Shown in pieces: positions 26,208 to 34,751 of a stretch of 64,000 nt of DNA; position 1 is the stretch's first letter, and each line of letters starts with the position of its first letter. Location of the stretch: contig JANLPV010000100.1 of NCBI GenBank assembly GCA_031367435.1, forward strand, positions 1 through 64,000. Reading direction: 5' to 3'. The notes beneath the pieces were generated by a model. The model was not told the DNA's origin and ran no database searches. It saw only the letters and a program-made list of their open reading frames with translations. Made by a program: the position numbers and the translations under genes. Origin of the DNA: WLMZ01 sp031367435 (GTDB taxonomy: Bacteria > Actinomycetota > Acidimicrobiia > Acidimicrobiales > Ilumatobacteraceae).

Positions 26208-27203
26208 GTGAAAGTTCTGGTGACAGGTGCAACCAGCCTGCTAGCGCGCCGTACCGCCGAGGCATTGCTCGCGCGTGGTGACGATGTCGTGTGCCTGCAG
26301 CGGCGTCCGGCCAACCTCGAAGCTGTCGAACTCTTGGGTGATATTCGCGACGCCGATCTCGTGGCGCGAGCGGCGCAGGGTTGCGACGCAATCATTCACG
26401 CGGCGGCCAAGGTTGGCGTAGTCGGCACGTGGGAGGACTACCGCAGTGTCAATGTCGACGGCACTGCCTCGGTGATTGCTGCCGCCCGTCGCCAGGGAGT
26501 CGCTCGGGTGGTACATGTCTCAACGCCATCGGTTGCGCATTCGGGTCACGCCATCGTGGGTGCGGGTGCTGATGAGCCGTTCATCGGTCGAACCGGCGCG
26601 TGGTATGCGGAATCAAAAGCGATTGGTGAGAATCTGGCGCGTTCGGCGAACGGTCCAGAACTGTCGGTGGTGACGATTCGCCCTCATTTGGTGTGGGGCC
26701 CAGGTGACACACAGCTTGTGGGTCGCATCGTCGAGCGTGCTCGCGCTGGTCGACTGGCACTCGTTGGTCACGGCGCGGCGCTCATCGACACGACGTACAT
26801 CGATTGTGCATCAAGTGCGTTGGTTGCCGCCCTCGATGCCGCGATCCCCGGTGCGCCCTGTAATGGCCGAGCGTACGTGGTGGCCAACGGTGAACCGCGG
26901 CCGATCCGCGAACTCGTGCTTGGCATCTGCCACGCGGCTGGTCTCGACGTCGACCCTCGCGACGTGCCACGCCGGGCAGCACTGCTCGCCGGCGGTGCGA
27001 TCGAACGAGTGTGGCGTCTGCGGCGATCCAAGGCTGAACCGCCGCTCACACGATTTCTCGCAGAGCAACTCGGCACGGCTCATTGGTTCGATCCTCGCCC
27101 GGCGCGCGACGATTTGGGCTGGGTGCCCAGCGTGTCGATAGATGAAGGCCTGCGCCGCCTCGCCGAGTGGTTCCGCTTCGAGGCGACGGCCAACAGGGGC
27201 TAG
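26208..27203 (+). CDS. oleD: OleD, 2-alkyl-3-ketoacid reductase
   Basis: GTG 26208 lies 10 bases after oleBC. The 331-residue extended SDR has the cofactor motif VTGATSLLARRTAEAL and the catalytic Tyr/Lys in WYAESKAIGE. It should reduce the ketoacid made by OleA with NADPH, giving the beta-hydroxy acid for OleC. Its 3' end overlaps the convergent PspC gene by 4 bases. It closes a compact three-gene operon for long-chain olefins. Confidence 0.85.
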   Translation: MKVLVTGATSLLARRTAEALLARGDDVVCLQRRPANLEAVELLGDIRDADLVARAAQGCDAIIHAAAKVGVVGTWEDYRSVNVDGTASVIAAARRQGVARVVHVSTPSVAHSGHAIVGAGADEPFIGRTGAWYAESKAIGENLARSANGPELSVVTIRPHLVWGPGDTQLVGRIVERARAGRLALVGHGAALIDTTYIDCASSALVAALDAAIPGAPCNGRAYVVANGEPRPIRELVLGICHAAGLDVDPRDVPRRAALLAGGAIERVWRLRRSKAEPPLTRFLAEQLGTAHWFDPRPARDDLGWVPSVSIDEGLRRLAEWFRFEATANRG

Positions 27204-28342
27204 TTCGCCCGGTCGATAGCGATCTCGCCGCCGCCGATCGAGAGATCGAGTACCAGGCTCGCACGACCCGACTCGGTGAGGCCGGTGGGGGTGTATGTCC
27301 GGTGGTCGCGCTGGTGGATGCCGTTCGCGATTTCGTGGCCGTCGAGAACCACGTGCCCGGCCCCAAGGTCGCTGTTGATAACGAGTGTCGAGTAGCGGGG
27401 AACGATGACGTGCAGTCGCCCGTATCCGACCTCAGCGCTGACATGCAGCATCTTGGTGTTCGGCAGATGGTTGAGATCAAGCGTGAGTTCACCGGCGGCG
27501 AGCTTCTCGTGGTGCCCGGCCGCGGCAACCGTGGTGGGCGCGACGGTGCGTGCACCGACTCCGCCGTTGAGGTTGGGCTGGGTAATCAGCAACCCGCCGA
27601 CGAGACCCATCAGCAGCACAGCTACCGGAATCCCGAGCCAGCGTTGGTTCACGATGCCGTCGACGAAAATGCCCGCGATCACGATCGCGAGAAAGACCAA
27701 GATGACCCAGAACACCGACGAGGTCCACCAGCCAGATGCACTTCCAATCGCAGTGATCAGCACGTAGGTGAGCGAGGCCAGTATCGCGATCGCGGCGATC
27801 GGCTTGCGTCGCCTCAGCGGCACGGCAATCGGCAGCGTTGTGACGGGCATTGCTGGAGTGGAGAGCGTTGTTGGTGCGTGGAGGCCGACGTTCGATTCGG
27901 GTGCGCCACCGTCGATGTGTGTGGTTCTGGCCTTGGGCATGATCCAGAGCAGCAGGCCGAGCGCGATCAAACCAACGCCCCACGATGGGCCGCCGAAGAA
28001 GAACCACGACCCGAACGAGCCGAGTCCGCCGGCAACGATCACGATGGCGATTGCCAACATCAGCGGCAACCGTCGACGGTCGGTGATGACAGCGCGCAGC
28101 GCAGCCGCGTTCTCGAGCCGTTCGGGGAGAAGTCCCCAGGCAACCGAATAGACCAAGGCGAAGACGGGCAAGACAAGTGTTGCGATAGCGACTGCGATTC
28201 TGGTGGTCTTGATATCGAACCCATAGGCGCGGGCCAAACCTGCAACGACGCCTCCGAGTCGGCCGTTGTCTCGGTCGCGGGCGACGGGCACCTCCCACCA
28301 CTTCATTGGTTCGGTCGTAACTGTTCGTGTTTCGGTTTCCAT
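27200..28342 (-). CDS. PspC-domain membrane protein, LiaF-like C-terminus
   Basis: From ATG 28342 the product has 380 residues. A PspC domain comes first (RLGGVVAGLARAYGFD ... ALVYSVAWGLLPE), then four to six further membrane helices. The extracytoplasmic-type beta-rich end (GELTLDLNHLP ... GYGRLHVIVP) resembles the LiaF/VanY-type domain. Such proteins sense envelope stress and act on a kinase partner. The divergent neighbour is a PspC-histidine kinase, so the two probably form one signalling unit. Upstream in-frame extension runs into the kinase gene and is rejected. Confidence 0.8.
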   Translation of the reverse strand: METETRTVTTEPMKWWEVPVARDRDNGRLGGVVAGLARAYGFDIKTTRIAVAIATLVLPVFALVYSVAWGLLPERLENAAALRAVITDRRRLPLMLAIAIVIVAGGLGSFGSWFFFGGPSWGVGLIALGLLLWIMPKARTTHIDGGAPESNVGLHAPTTLSTPAMPVTTLPIAVPLRRRKPIAAIAILASLTYVLITAIGSASGWWTSSVFWVILVFLAIVIAGIFVDGIVNQRWLGIPVAVLLMGLVGGLLITQPNLNGGVGARTVAPTTVAAAGHHEKLAAGELTLDLNHLPNTKMLHVSAEVGYGRLHVIVPRYSTLVINSDLGAGHVVLDGHEIANGIHQRDHRTYTPTGLTESGRASLVLDLSIGGGEIAIDRAN

Positions 28343-28397
28343 GTGATCATCATCTGCCCTACTCACATCTTTCACCATCGGTGAGCACCCCGGTTTT

Positions 28398-28438
28398 ACC
28401 CTGACGCGACCCTTGCGATTCGCCGCCAGGTTCAGGGT
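28398..28438. promoter_or_regulatory. Inverted repeat between divergent PspC genes
   Basis: ACCCTGA (28398-28404) and TCAGGGT (28432-28438) are perfect inverted arms 27 bases apart in the 141-base divergent promoter region. They could bind the LuxR-type regulator encoded downstream. No binding is proven. Confidence 0.35.
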
Positions 28439-28447
28439 CGGTTCCCG

Positions 28448-28476
28448 ATGACATGTGCTGACAGGCGTGAGACAAT
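28448..28476 (+). promoter_or_regulatory. Candidate leaderless promoter of the PspC-kinase gene
   Basis: ATGACA (28448-28453), a 17-base spacer and GACAAT (28471-28476) are followed by exactly 7 bases and ATG 28484. Transcription would begin at or next to the start codon. This supports ATG 28484 over the in-frame ATG at 28448, which lies in the -35 box. Confidence 0.45.
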
Positions 28477-28483
28477 CACTGCG

Positions 28484-29722
28484 ATGACTGCCGAATCCTT
28501 CTCGTTCCCGCGCCGCGCCGATCATCGCGTTGTGGCGGGTGTTGCAGGCGGGTTCGCCGATCAGTTCGGCGTCGATCCGTTTGTGGTGCGTGCCGGTCTG
28601 TTCGTGTTGTCCTTCGTCGGCGGCCTCGGCGTCGTGCTGTATGCGCTCGGATTTTTCATGTCGAGCGACCCACAGATGGACCGCGTCGTGCCGAAGGATC
28701 TCGATCAGACTCGCAACGTTTCTGTTGGTTTGATCACCGCGGGCGTCGCGCTGATCGTGCGTTCTACAGGCATCTGGTTGGGTGACGCATTCATGGTGCC
28801 GCTCTTCGTTGTGATCAGTGGCGTGGCTGTGCTCGGTGCCGTCAGACCGAGTGGCACCAACGGCCCGTGGGGAGTGCTGCCCGTTTCGCAATTGGCCGAC
28901 GTGCTCTCAGGTCGACACGCGCGAGTTCGAATCACTCTCGGAGCCGCCCTCATCGCGGTGGGACTTATTGCTGTGGGCGTTGGTGACAACGTGTCGGGTG
29001 GCCTCCGTGCCGGCGTGTTCGCAACGGCAATCACCATCGTCGGCGTGGCGGTCTTGCTCGGCCCGTGGCTTGCGCGCGCCGCGCAGGCCGTCGCCGAAGA
29101 ACGCCGGCAGCGGATCCGCTTCGAAGAGCGCGAAACGATGGCAGCGCATCTGCACGACTCGGTGTTGCAGACATTGGCCCTCATCCAACGAACGGCTGAC
29201 GACCCCCGCCGCACAATTACTCTGGCGCGTCGTCAAGAACGCGAACTTCGTGAATGGTTGTTCGGCTCGCGGGTGGATGGCGAGGCCAGCCTGGCGGCCG
29301 CCGTTCGTGCCATGGCCCATGAGGTCGAGGGTCTCTACGACCTGCAGATTGAGGTTGTCGTGGTTGGCGATCAGACGATGATCGACGACAATCTCGCTCT
29401 TGTTTCGCTCATTGCAGCGCTACGCGAGTCGTGTGTGAACGTCGCCAAGCACAGCGGAGTAAGTGAGGCAGCGGTGTTTGTGGAGGTCGGTGAGCACAAC
29501 GTCGAAGCCTTCGTGCGCGATCGCGGCCGCGGCTTCGACCGCACCATCGCGTCGGCCGATCGCCATGGAATCACCCAGTCGATCGAGGCTCGACTCGCGC
29601 GAGTTGGTGGCGACGCGACCATCACATCGTCGCTCGGGCATGGCACCGAGGTTGCTCTCAGCGTGCCCACACAGCAGATGAGTGCGATGGCGGTTACTCA
29701 TGAGCAAGATGCTGTGCAATGA
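28484..29722 (+). CDS. PspC-domain sensor histidine kinase
   Basis: The 412-residue protein begins with a PspC domain (~1-70: ADHRVVAGVAGGFADQFGVD). Further membrane helices follow to ~205, then a HisKA_3 phosphoacceptor (ETMAAHLHDSVLQTLALIQR) and a HATPase domain (SCVNVAKHSGV, VRDRGRGFD, SSLGHGTEVALSVP). It autophosphorylates His and passes phosphate to the regulator 30 bases downstream. Fusion of PspC with a NarL-type kinase resembles the envelope-stress kinases of actinobacteria. Confidence 0.88.
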   Translation: MTAESFSFPRRADHRVVAGVAGGFADQFGVDPFVVRAGLFVLSFVGGLGVVLYALGFFMSSDPQMDRVVPKDLDQTRNVSVGLITAGVALIVRSTGIWLGDAFMVPLFVVISGVAVLGAVRPSGTNGPWGVLPVSQLADVLSGRHARVRITLGAALIAVGLIAVGVGDNVSGGLRAGVFATAITIVGVAVLLGPWLARAAQAVAEERRQRIRFEERETMAAHLHDSVLQTLALIQRTADDPRRTITLARRQERELREWLFGSRVDGEASLAAAVRAMAHEVEGLYDLQIEVVVVGDQTMIDDNLALVSLIAALRESCVNVAKHSGVSEAAVFVEVGEHNVEAFVRDRGRGFDRTIASADRHGITQSIEARLARVGGDATITSSLGHGTEVALSVPTQQMSAMAVTHEQDAVQ

Positions 29723-29762
29723 ACGTGTCTGTGCAATGAACGGGTCTGTGCAATGAACGTCT
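29714..29762 (+). repeat. 17-bp tandem repeat at the kinase/regulator junction
   Basis: There are three copies of GTGCAATGAACG-x-GTCT, with ATG triplets at 29719, 29736 and 29753. Copy 1 overlaps the kinase stop as ATGA and copy 3 is the regulator start. Confidence 0.9.
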
Positions 29763-30382
29763 TTCTTGTTGATGACCATGCGCTGTTCAGGGCGGGGGTG
29801 CGCGCCGAGATCGGCAACGCCCTCGACGTCGTTGGTGAAGCAGATTCCGTACAGGCTGCAATCGAGGGCATCTTGCAGTTACGACCTGATGTTGTCATCG
29901 TCGATGTGCATCTGCCCGACGGTGGAGGTCGGGCGATCATCGCCGCAGTGCTCGAGCGATGGCCCGAGGCACTGTTTCTAGCGTTGTCCGTGTCTGACTC
30001 CGCGGAAGACGTCGTTGCCGTCATCCGTGCCGGCGCGCGCGGGTACGTGACCAAGTCGATCAGCGCGGTCGACCTTGTCGATGCCGTGCATCGAGTGCAC
30101 GACGGAGACGCGGTATTTTCACCGCGACTTGCTGGCTTCGTGCTTGATGCTTTCTCGGGGCATCTTCCTGCCGTGAGCGACCCGGAACTCGATCAGTTGA
30201 CAAACCGCGAGCAAGAAGTAATGCGCCTGATCGCGCGGGGTTACACCTATCGCGAGGTCGCAGCACAGTTGTTCCTGTCGGTGAAAACGGTAGAGACGCA
30301 CGTGTCCGCAGTGTTGCGCAAGCTGCAGTTGTCGAATCGCCACGAACTCACGGCCTGGGCGACCGACCGCCGTCTGCTGTGA
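29753..30382 (+). CDS. LuxR/NarL-family response regulator
   Basis: The 209-residue protein has a receiver domain (FLVDDHALFRAGV, phosphoacceptor Asp in VVIVDVHLPDG, Lys in GYVTKSI) and a C-terminal LuxR helix-turn-helix (LTNREQEVMRLIARGYTYREVA ... VSAVLRKLQL). It is the partner of the upstream PspC kinase. Only the third ATG of the tandem repeat is in frame with the gene. Targets may include the divergent PspC gene or the P-type ATPase downstream. Confidence 0.9.
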   Translation: MNVFLVDDHALFRAGVRAEIGNALDVVGEADSVQAAIEGILQLRPDVVIVDVHLPDGGGRAIIAAVLERWPEALFLALSVSDSAEDVVAVIRAGARGYVTKSISAVDLVDAVHRVHDGDAVFSPRLAGFVLDAFSGHLPAVSDPELDQLTNREQEVMRLIARGYTYREVAAQLFLSVKTVETHVSAVLRKLQLSNRHELTAWATDRRLL

Positions 30383-30433
30383 GATTTTTTGTGACATCTG
30401 TAGTGAGATCTGTTGTGAGATCTGTTGTGACAT
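30380..30433 (+). repeat. 12-bp tandem repeat after the response regulator
   Basis: Four 12-base units begin with TGA: TGAGATTTTTTG, TGACATCTGTAG and TGAGATCTGTTG twice, then a partial TGACAT. The first TGA is the regulator stop codon. The units contain the palindrome AGATCT and lie ~90 bases before the P-type ATPase gene. Confidence 0.85.
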
Positions 30434-30521
30434 TAGGGTCGAACGGCCCTGTTTCGGATTGTGGTGGGGTGGGTACGATCGCACGAAAGCGTGACGAATC
30501 GCATTGCGTCGCGGAGGACTC

Positions 30522-33071
30522 ATGGACTCAGTTGCGTATCAGGTACCACCCGATATCGATGGGTTGACGACGTCTGCAGCCGCTTTGCGACTCGCAATCG
30601 ACGGCCCCAATCGCATCGCCGCCCCGGCCGCGCGCAGCTGGTGGAAGCGTTGGTTCGGTCCGCTCGCTGATCCAATGGTGGCGCTGCTCTTGGTGGCCGC
30701 CCCGACGTATCTGCTCATCGGCGATGCCACCGACGCAATCGTTGTCCTCATCGCGCTGATACCGATCGCGGGCGTCGGCTGGGTGTTGGAGGCGCGGTCA
30801 GAGCGAACGCTCGAGAAGCTACGCCAACTCATTGCACCGACCGCGGCAGTGTTACGCGATGGTGTTGTGGGCTCCGTACTCACCGAGGACGTGGTCGTTG
30901 GAGATGTCGTCGTGCTGCACGAGGGCGACATCGTTCCCGCCGATGCCCAGTTGCTCGACCTCACCCAGTTTTTGGTGGACGAAGCAACGCTCACCGGTGA
31001 ATCACTGCCCGCAACAAAGTCCACGACCGGCACCGACGACGAACGGGTTGCGTGGGCCGGCACCACCGTGTTGGCGGGGCGGGCGTTGGCCCGCGTCACC
31101 GCAACCGGTTCGCGCACGAGATACGGCCAGATCGGAACGCTCGTTGCTGGGGTTCGATCGCCGCTGACACCACTGCAACGGGCGTTGGGCCGGCTGGTGA
31201 GGGTGTTGGCCATCGTCGCCGCGGTTGTGTGCGTCGCTGTGATGGCGGCCGAACTGCTTCGCGGTCGGGGTTTCGGCCAGGCCGTCATCGCGGGAGTGAG
31301 CCTGGCGATCGCCGCGATTCCAGAGGAATTCTCAATGGTGTACGCCCTCTACCTTGCGTTGGGTGCTTGGGAGTTGGCACGCGGTGACGCACTCGTTCGT
31401 CGCCTGCCGGGTGTCGAAACGCTTGGCTCGACAACGGTGATCTGTACCGACAAGACCGGCACGCTCACGCAAGGCCATCTCGCGGTTGCCTCTGCAGCAA
31501 CCGCGGACGGCGTGATGAACAACGGGTCACACGCCGATGGAGAGCGCACCGCTGATCTCACCGCGCTCCTTGAAGACGCTGTGCTCGCCTGCGAGCCCGA
31601 CCCGTACGATCCGTTGGACCGTGCCATCGTGGACCACGCTCGGTGCGTCGGCATCGATGTTGATGGTCTGCATGGCGCGACGTTGGTCGCTGATTGGCCA
31701 TTCGACCCCAGCGACAAGTACATGACTCACGTGTGGCAACTGCTCGACGGCACGTACCGAACGGTCGCCAAGGGTTCGATCGAAGGGATCATGCGCCACG
31801 CGAAGGTGCCCAACGCCATCAACACCGCGCAGACGGTGCACGACGCGTATGCCGAGCAGGGGATGCGTGTGATTGCCGTCGCTGCTTGTTCAAGCGATGG
31901 CCCCACCGCGGATCGCGCGAGCGACGAGGCGGCCCTCATCTACGTTGGCCTGGTCGCGTTCAGCGATCCCATACGCGATGGTGTTGGCGAGGCACTTGAG
32001 CAATGTCGCACGGCCGGCATCCGCGTGATCATGATCACTGGCGATCACCCGGCAACCGCGCACGCCGTGGCCGAAGGACTGCACCTTCCACACGAGGGCG
32101 TTGACGGTGATCTCATCGCGACCGGTGATGATCTCGATACGGCGACCGACGAAGAGTTCGATGCATTGGCCGCAGCGGCGAACGTGTTTGCGCGTACCCG
32201 CCCTGAGCACAAGCACCGTCTCGTGGTGTCGCTGCGACGTCAGGGCGAGGTTGTCGCGATGACTGGCGATGGCACCAACGACGCGCCCGCATTGCGCGCC
32301 GCCGACATTGGGGTGGCCATGGGAAAGCGTGGCACCGAGGTTGCCCGCGAGGCGGCGACGATCGTGTTGCTCGACGACAACTTCGCCACGATCGTGTCGG
32401 CGGTGCGCAATGGTCGACGCATCTATGACAACTTGGCCCGTGCGTTCGGCTACCTCATCGCGTTTCACGCTCCACTGCTCGTGACAGCGCTCGTTGTGCC
32501 GCTGCTTGGTAGGCCATTGCTGCTCCTACCGGTGCACTTGATCTTGCTCGAGTTGCTGTTGCATCCGGTGGTGTCGCTGGTGTTTCAAGCCGACCCCGCC
32601 GATCCCGATGTGATGACCCGCGATCCCATCCCGGCAAGTAGCGGATTGGGCTTGTCCGCCCTCTGGCGTCCCTATGCCGTTGGCACGGTGCTGGCTGTGG
32701 GAATCCTCGCGTTGTACCTCGGCGCATTGGCGAGGGGATACGGCGTTGAACAAGCGCGAGCCCTAGGGTTTGCAACTCTGCTCGCCAGCCAGGCCTTCCT
32801 GCTCGTAATCGAGCGTTCGCCGCAGGCACCCCTGTGGCGCAGCGGCATCAGACCCACGCGACAACTTGTGGGCGCGCTCACGGTGATTGCTGCAATCACC
32901 GTTTCCAGCGTGTACGTGCATCCGCTGGCGCATCTCCTGCAGATGCAACCGTTCCCGCTCGGTGGCTGGCTCGCGATGATGGCAGTGATTGCGACCACCA
33001 CGCTGTGGTCGGAACCGCTAAAGCGCGTTCGCGAACACACACCAGCGCACTCGGCCCGCAGCAAAGGCTAA
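30522..33071 (+). CDS. Cation-transporting P-type ATPase
   Basis: ATG 30522 follows GGAGGA with good spacing. The 849-residue protein has the actuator motif TGES, phosphorylation site D310 (CTDKTGTLTQ), MITGDHPATA and MTGDGTNDAPALRAADIGVAMG. About eight to ten membrane helices are visible. The M4 metal-site region reads AAIPEEFSMV, in place of the classical PEGLP of Ca2+ pumps, so the ion is uncertain. It is probably a P2-type Ca2+/Na+-like pump. The N-terminal 60 residues match the cation-ATPase N domain. Confidence 0.88.
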   Translation: MDSVAYQVPPDIDGLTTSAAALRLAIDGPNRIAAPAARSWWKRWFGPLADPMVALLLVAAPTYLLIGDATDAIVVLIALIPIAGVGWVLEARSERTLEKLRQLIAPTAAVLRDGVVGSVLTEDVVVGDVVVLHEGDIVPADAQLLDLTQFLVDEATLTGESLPATKSTTGTDDERVAWAGTTVLAGRALARVTATGSRTRYGQIGTLVAGVRSPLTPLQRALGRLVRVLAIVAAVVCVAVMAAELLRGRGFGQAVIAGVSLAIAAIPEEFSMVYALYLALGAWELARGDALVRRLPGVETLGSTTVICTDKTGTLTQGHLAVASAATADGVMNNGSHADGERTADLTALLEDAVLACEPDPYDPLDRAIVDHARCVGIDVDGLHGATLVADWPFDPSDKYMTHVWQLLDGTYRTVAKGSIEGIMRHAKVPNAINTAQTVHDAYAEQGMRVIAVAACSSDGPTADRASDEAALIYVGLVAFSDPIRDGVGEALEQCRTAGIRVIMITGDHPATAHAVAEGLHLPHEGVDGDLIATGDDLDTATDEEFDALAAAANVFARTRPEHKHRLVVSLRRQGEVVAMTGDGTNDAPALRAADIGVAMGKRGTEVAREAATIVLLDDNFATIVSAVRNGRRIYDNLARAFGYLIAFHAPLLVTALVVPLLGRPLLLLPVHLILLELLLHPVVSLVFQADPADPDVMTRDPIPASSGLGLSALWRPYAVGTVLAVGILALYLGALARGYGVEQARALGFATLLASQAFLLVIERSPQAPLWRSGIRPTRQLVGALTVIAAITVSSVYVHPLAHLLQMQPFPLGGWLAMMAVIATTTLWSEPLKRVREHTPAHSARSKG

Positions 33072-33185
33072 GGCAGATTTGCTGGCCCTTTCGGGACCTT
33101 TGGCCCTTCCGAAGGAGGTGCGTTGCGTTGCAGACTGACCGCACGAAGCGATCCGGACGCCGGACGTTGAACAGGGAGTACTTCG

Positions 33186-34751
33186 ATGGAGATGACCGAA
33201 ATGCGCACGGTGGGGCGTGCCCTCATTCGTGACCGCTCCCTCACATATCACCAAAGGGTGTCGCGGCTCGCCAATCTTGCCGAAGAGGCCCTTGAGCCAC
33301 CTCAGGTCAGTGAGGCGTGTGGTGCCGCGCTCGACAAGCGCATCATTTGCGACATATTCGAAGGCCACGCGCCATATCGGGCCCGTTATCTGTTGCCCGA
33401 TTACCAGCGCGCGATCGAGCGAGGATCTGCCTACCTCGAGCTGCCGCCACCGACTGACCTCAATGAGGCACTGTGGTTCCTGATGTCGATGTACTCGCAG
33501 GTGCCGTCGATTACCGGCTATCCCGTGTATCTCGGCGATCTCGATGCCGTGCTCGCGCCATTCGTCGCCGGGTTGAGTGTGGACGAACTCGTCTCGGCGC
33601 TCAGGCCGTTCTGGCGGGCCATCGATCGCATCTTGCCCGATGCGTTTGTGCATACCAACGTCGGACCATCCGACTCGCCCTTCACTCGCGCCGTGCTGCG
33701 TGTCGAGCGCGAGTTGTTGCAGGTGGTTCCGAACATCACGCTCAAGGTGCATCCCGACGTGACCCCTGACGATCTCTTGCTCGATGCCGTCAAGACGGTG
33801 TTCGAGTGTGGCAAGCCACACTTCGTGAATCACGAGATGATGGTGGCTGATCTTGGCGATGACTATGCCGCAGTGAGCTGCTACAACTCATTGCCGATCG
33901 GTGGCGGATCGCACACGCTGGTGCGGCTCAATCTCGCCGAACTCGTGCATCATCATGCGGGCGATCTCGAGGCGTTCTTTGATGGTGCATTGGGCCGATA
34001 CGTTGAGTTGGGCTGCGAGCTCATCGAGGCGCGTGTGCGCTACCTCGTCGAGCAGGCCCGGTTCTACGAACACTTCTGGCTCGCCGAAGAGGGGCTGATC
34101 TCGCTCGACAGGTTCTCGGCCATGTTCGGTGTCTTCGGTCTCGCCGAAGCCGTGAATCAGTTGATGCAGATGCAGGGCCTCGAGGGTACCTACGGGCATG
34201 ATCAGGCCGCGAACGACCTCTCGTATCGCATCACGGCTGAGGTTGCCGCGCTCGTCGCCACACGCCCATTGCCATACTGCGAGGGCAACGGCGGTCGGGC
34301 GTTTCTGCACTCACAATCGGGCATCGACAGCGACGTCGGCGTCACTGCGGGCACGCGAATTCCGGTGGGGACCGAACCCGAGTTGTACGAGCACATTCGC
34401 ACGGTGGCCCCGCATCACTATTTGTTCGAGTCCGGCGTGAGCGACATCGTTCATTTCGATGACACAGCGCGCCGCAATCCCGAAGCCGTGGTCGACATCA
34501 TCCGTGGTGCATTCCGCGAGGGTATGCGTGATTTCACCTTCAATCTCGATTCCAACGGCTTCATCCGAATCACTGGCTATCTCGTACGCAAGAGCGACCT
34601 CGACGACATTGCACATGGGGCCCGACACTCGAGCACCTTCTTGGGCGCTGGTGCCGAGGCTCAGGCTCGCGTCACAGGACGAGCGCCCAAACGAGTCGTG
34701 AGCAACGAACGCGCGGCCGCGGCGGCAGTACACAGGCGATCGCCGTCGTGA
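33186..34751 (+). CDS. yjjI: YjjI-family glycyl radical enzyme
   Basis: The 521-residue protein has the features of the YjjI group: a central Cys in AAVSCYNSLPIGGG and a C-terminal glycyl-radical segment FNLDSNGFIRITGYLVRKSD, where the Gly of ITGY would carry the radical. It is followed by a YjjW-type activase, which confirms the family. The reaction of YjjI enzymes is not established. The radical is destroyed by O2, so the enzyme implies anoxic or microaerobic activity. RBS-like GGGAG precedes the ATG. Confidence 0.85.
   Translation: MEMTEMRTVGRALIRDRSLTYHQRVSRLANLAEEALEPPQVSEACGAALDKRIICDIFEGHAPYRARYLLPDYQRAIERGSAYLELPPPTDLNEALWFLMSMYSQVPSITGYPVYLGDLDAVLAPFVAGLSVDELVSALRPFWRAIDRILPDAFVHTNVGPSDSPFTRAVLRVERELLQVVPNITLKVHPDVTPDDLLLDAVKTVFECGKPHFVNHEMMVADLGDDYAAVSCYNSLPIGGGSHTLVRLNLAELVHHHAGDLEAFFDGALGRYVELGCELIEARVRYLVEQARFYEHFWLAEEGLISLDRFSAMFGVFGLAEAVNQLMQMQGLEGTYGHDQAANDLSYRITAEVAALVATRPLPYCEGNGGRAFLHSQSGIDSDVGVTAGTRIPVGTEPELYEHIRTVAPHHYLFESGVSDIVHFDDTARRNPEAVVDIIRGAFREGMRDFTFNLDSNGFIRITGYLVRKSDLDDIAHGARHSSTFLGAGAEAQARVTGRAPKRVVSNERAAAAAVHRRSPS

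Noticed and set aside
28343..28891. Long N-terminal extension of the leftward PspC protein
   Set aside because: It would cover the divergent promoter and the kinase gene; ATG 28342 begins a normal PspC domain.
33186..34751. Assignment as pyruvate formate-lyase
   Set aside because: Only ~520 residues, a single central Cys and a YjjW-type activase; PFL is longer and has a Cys-Cys pair.
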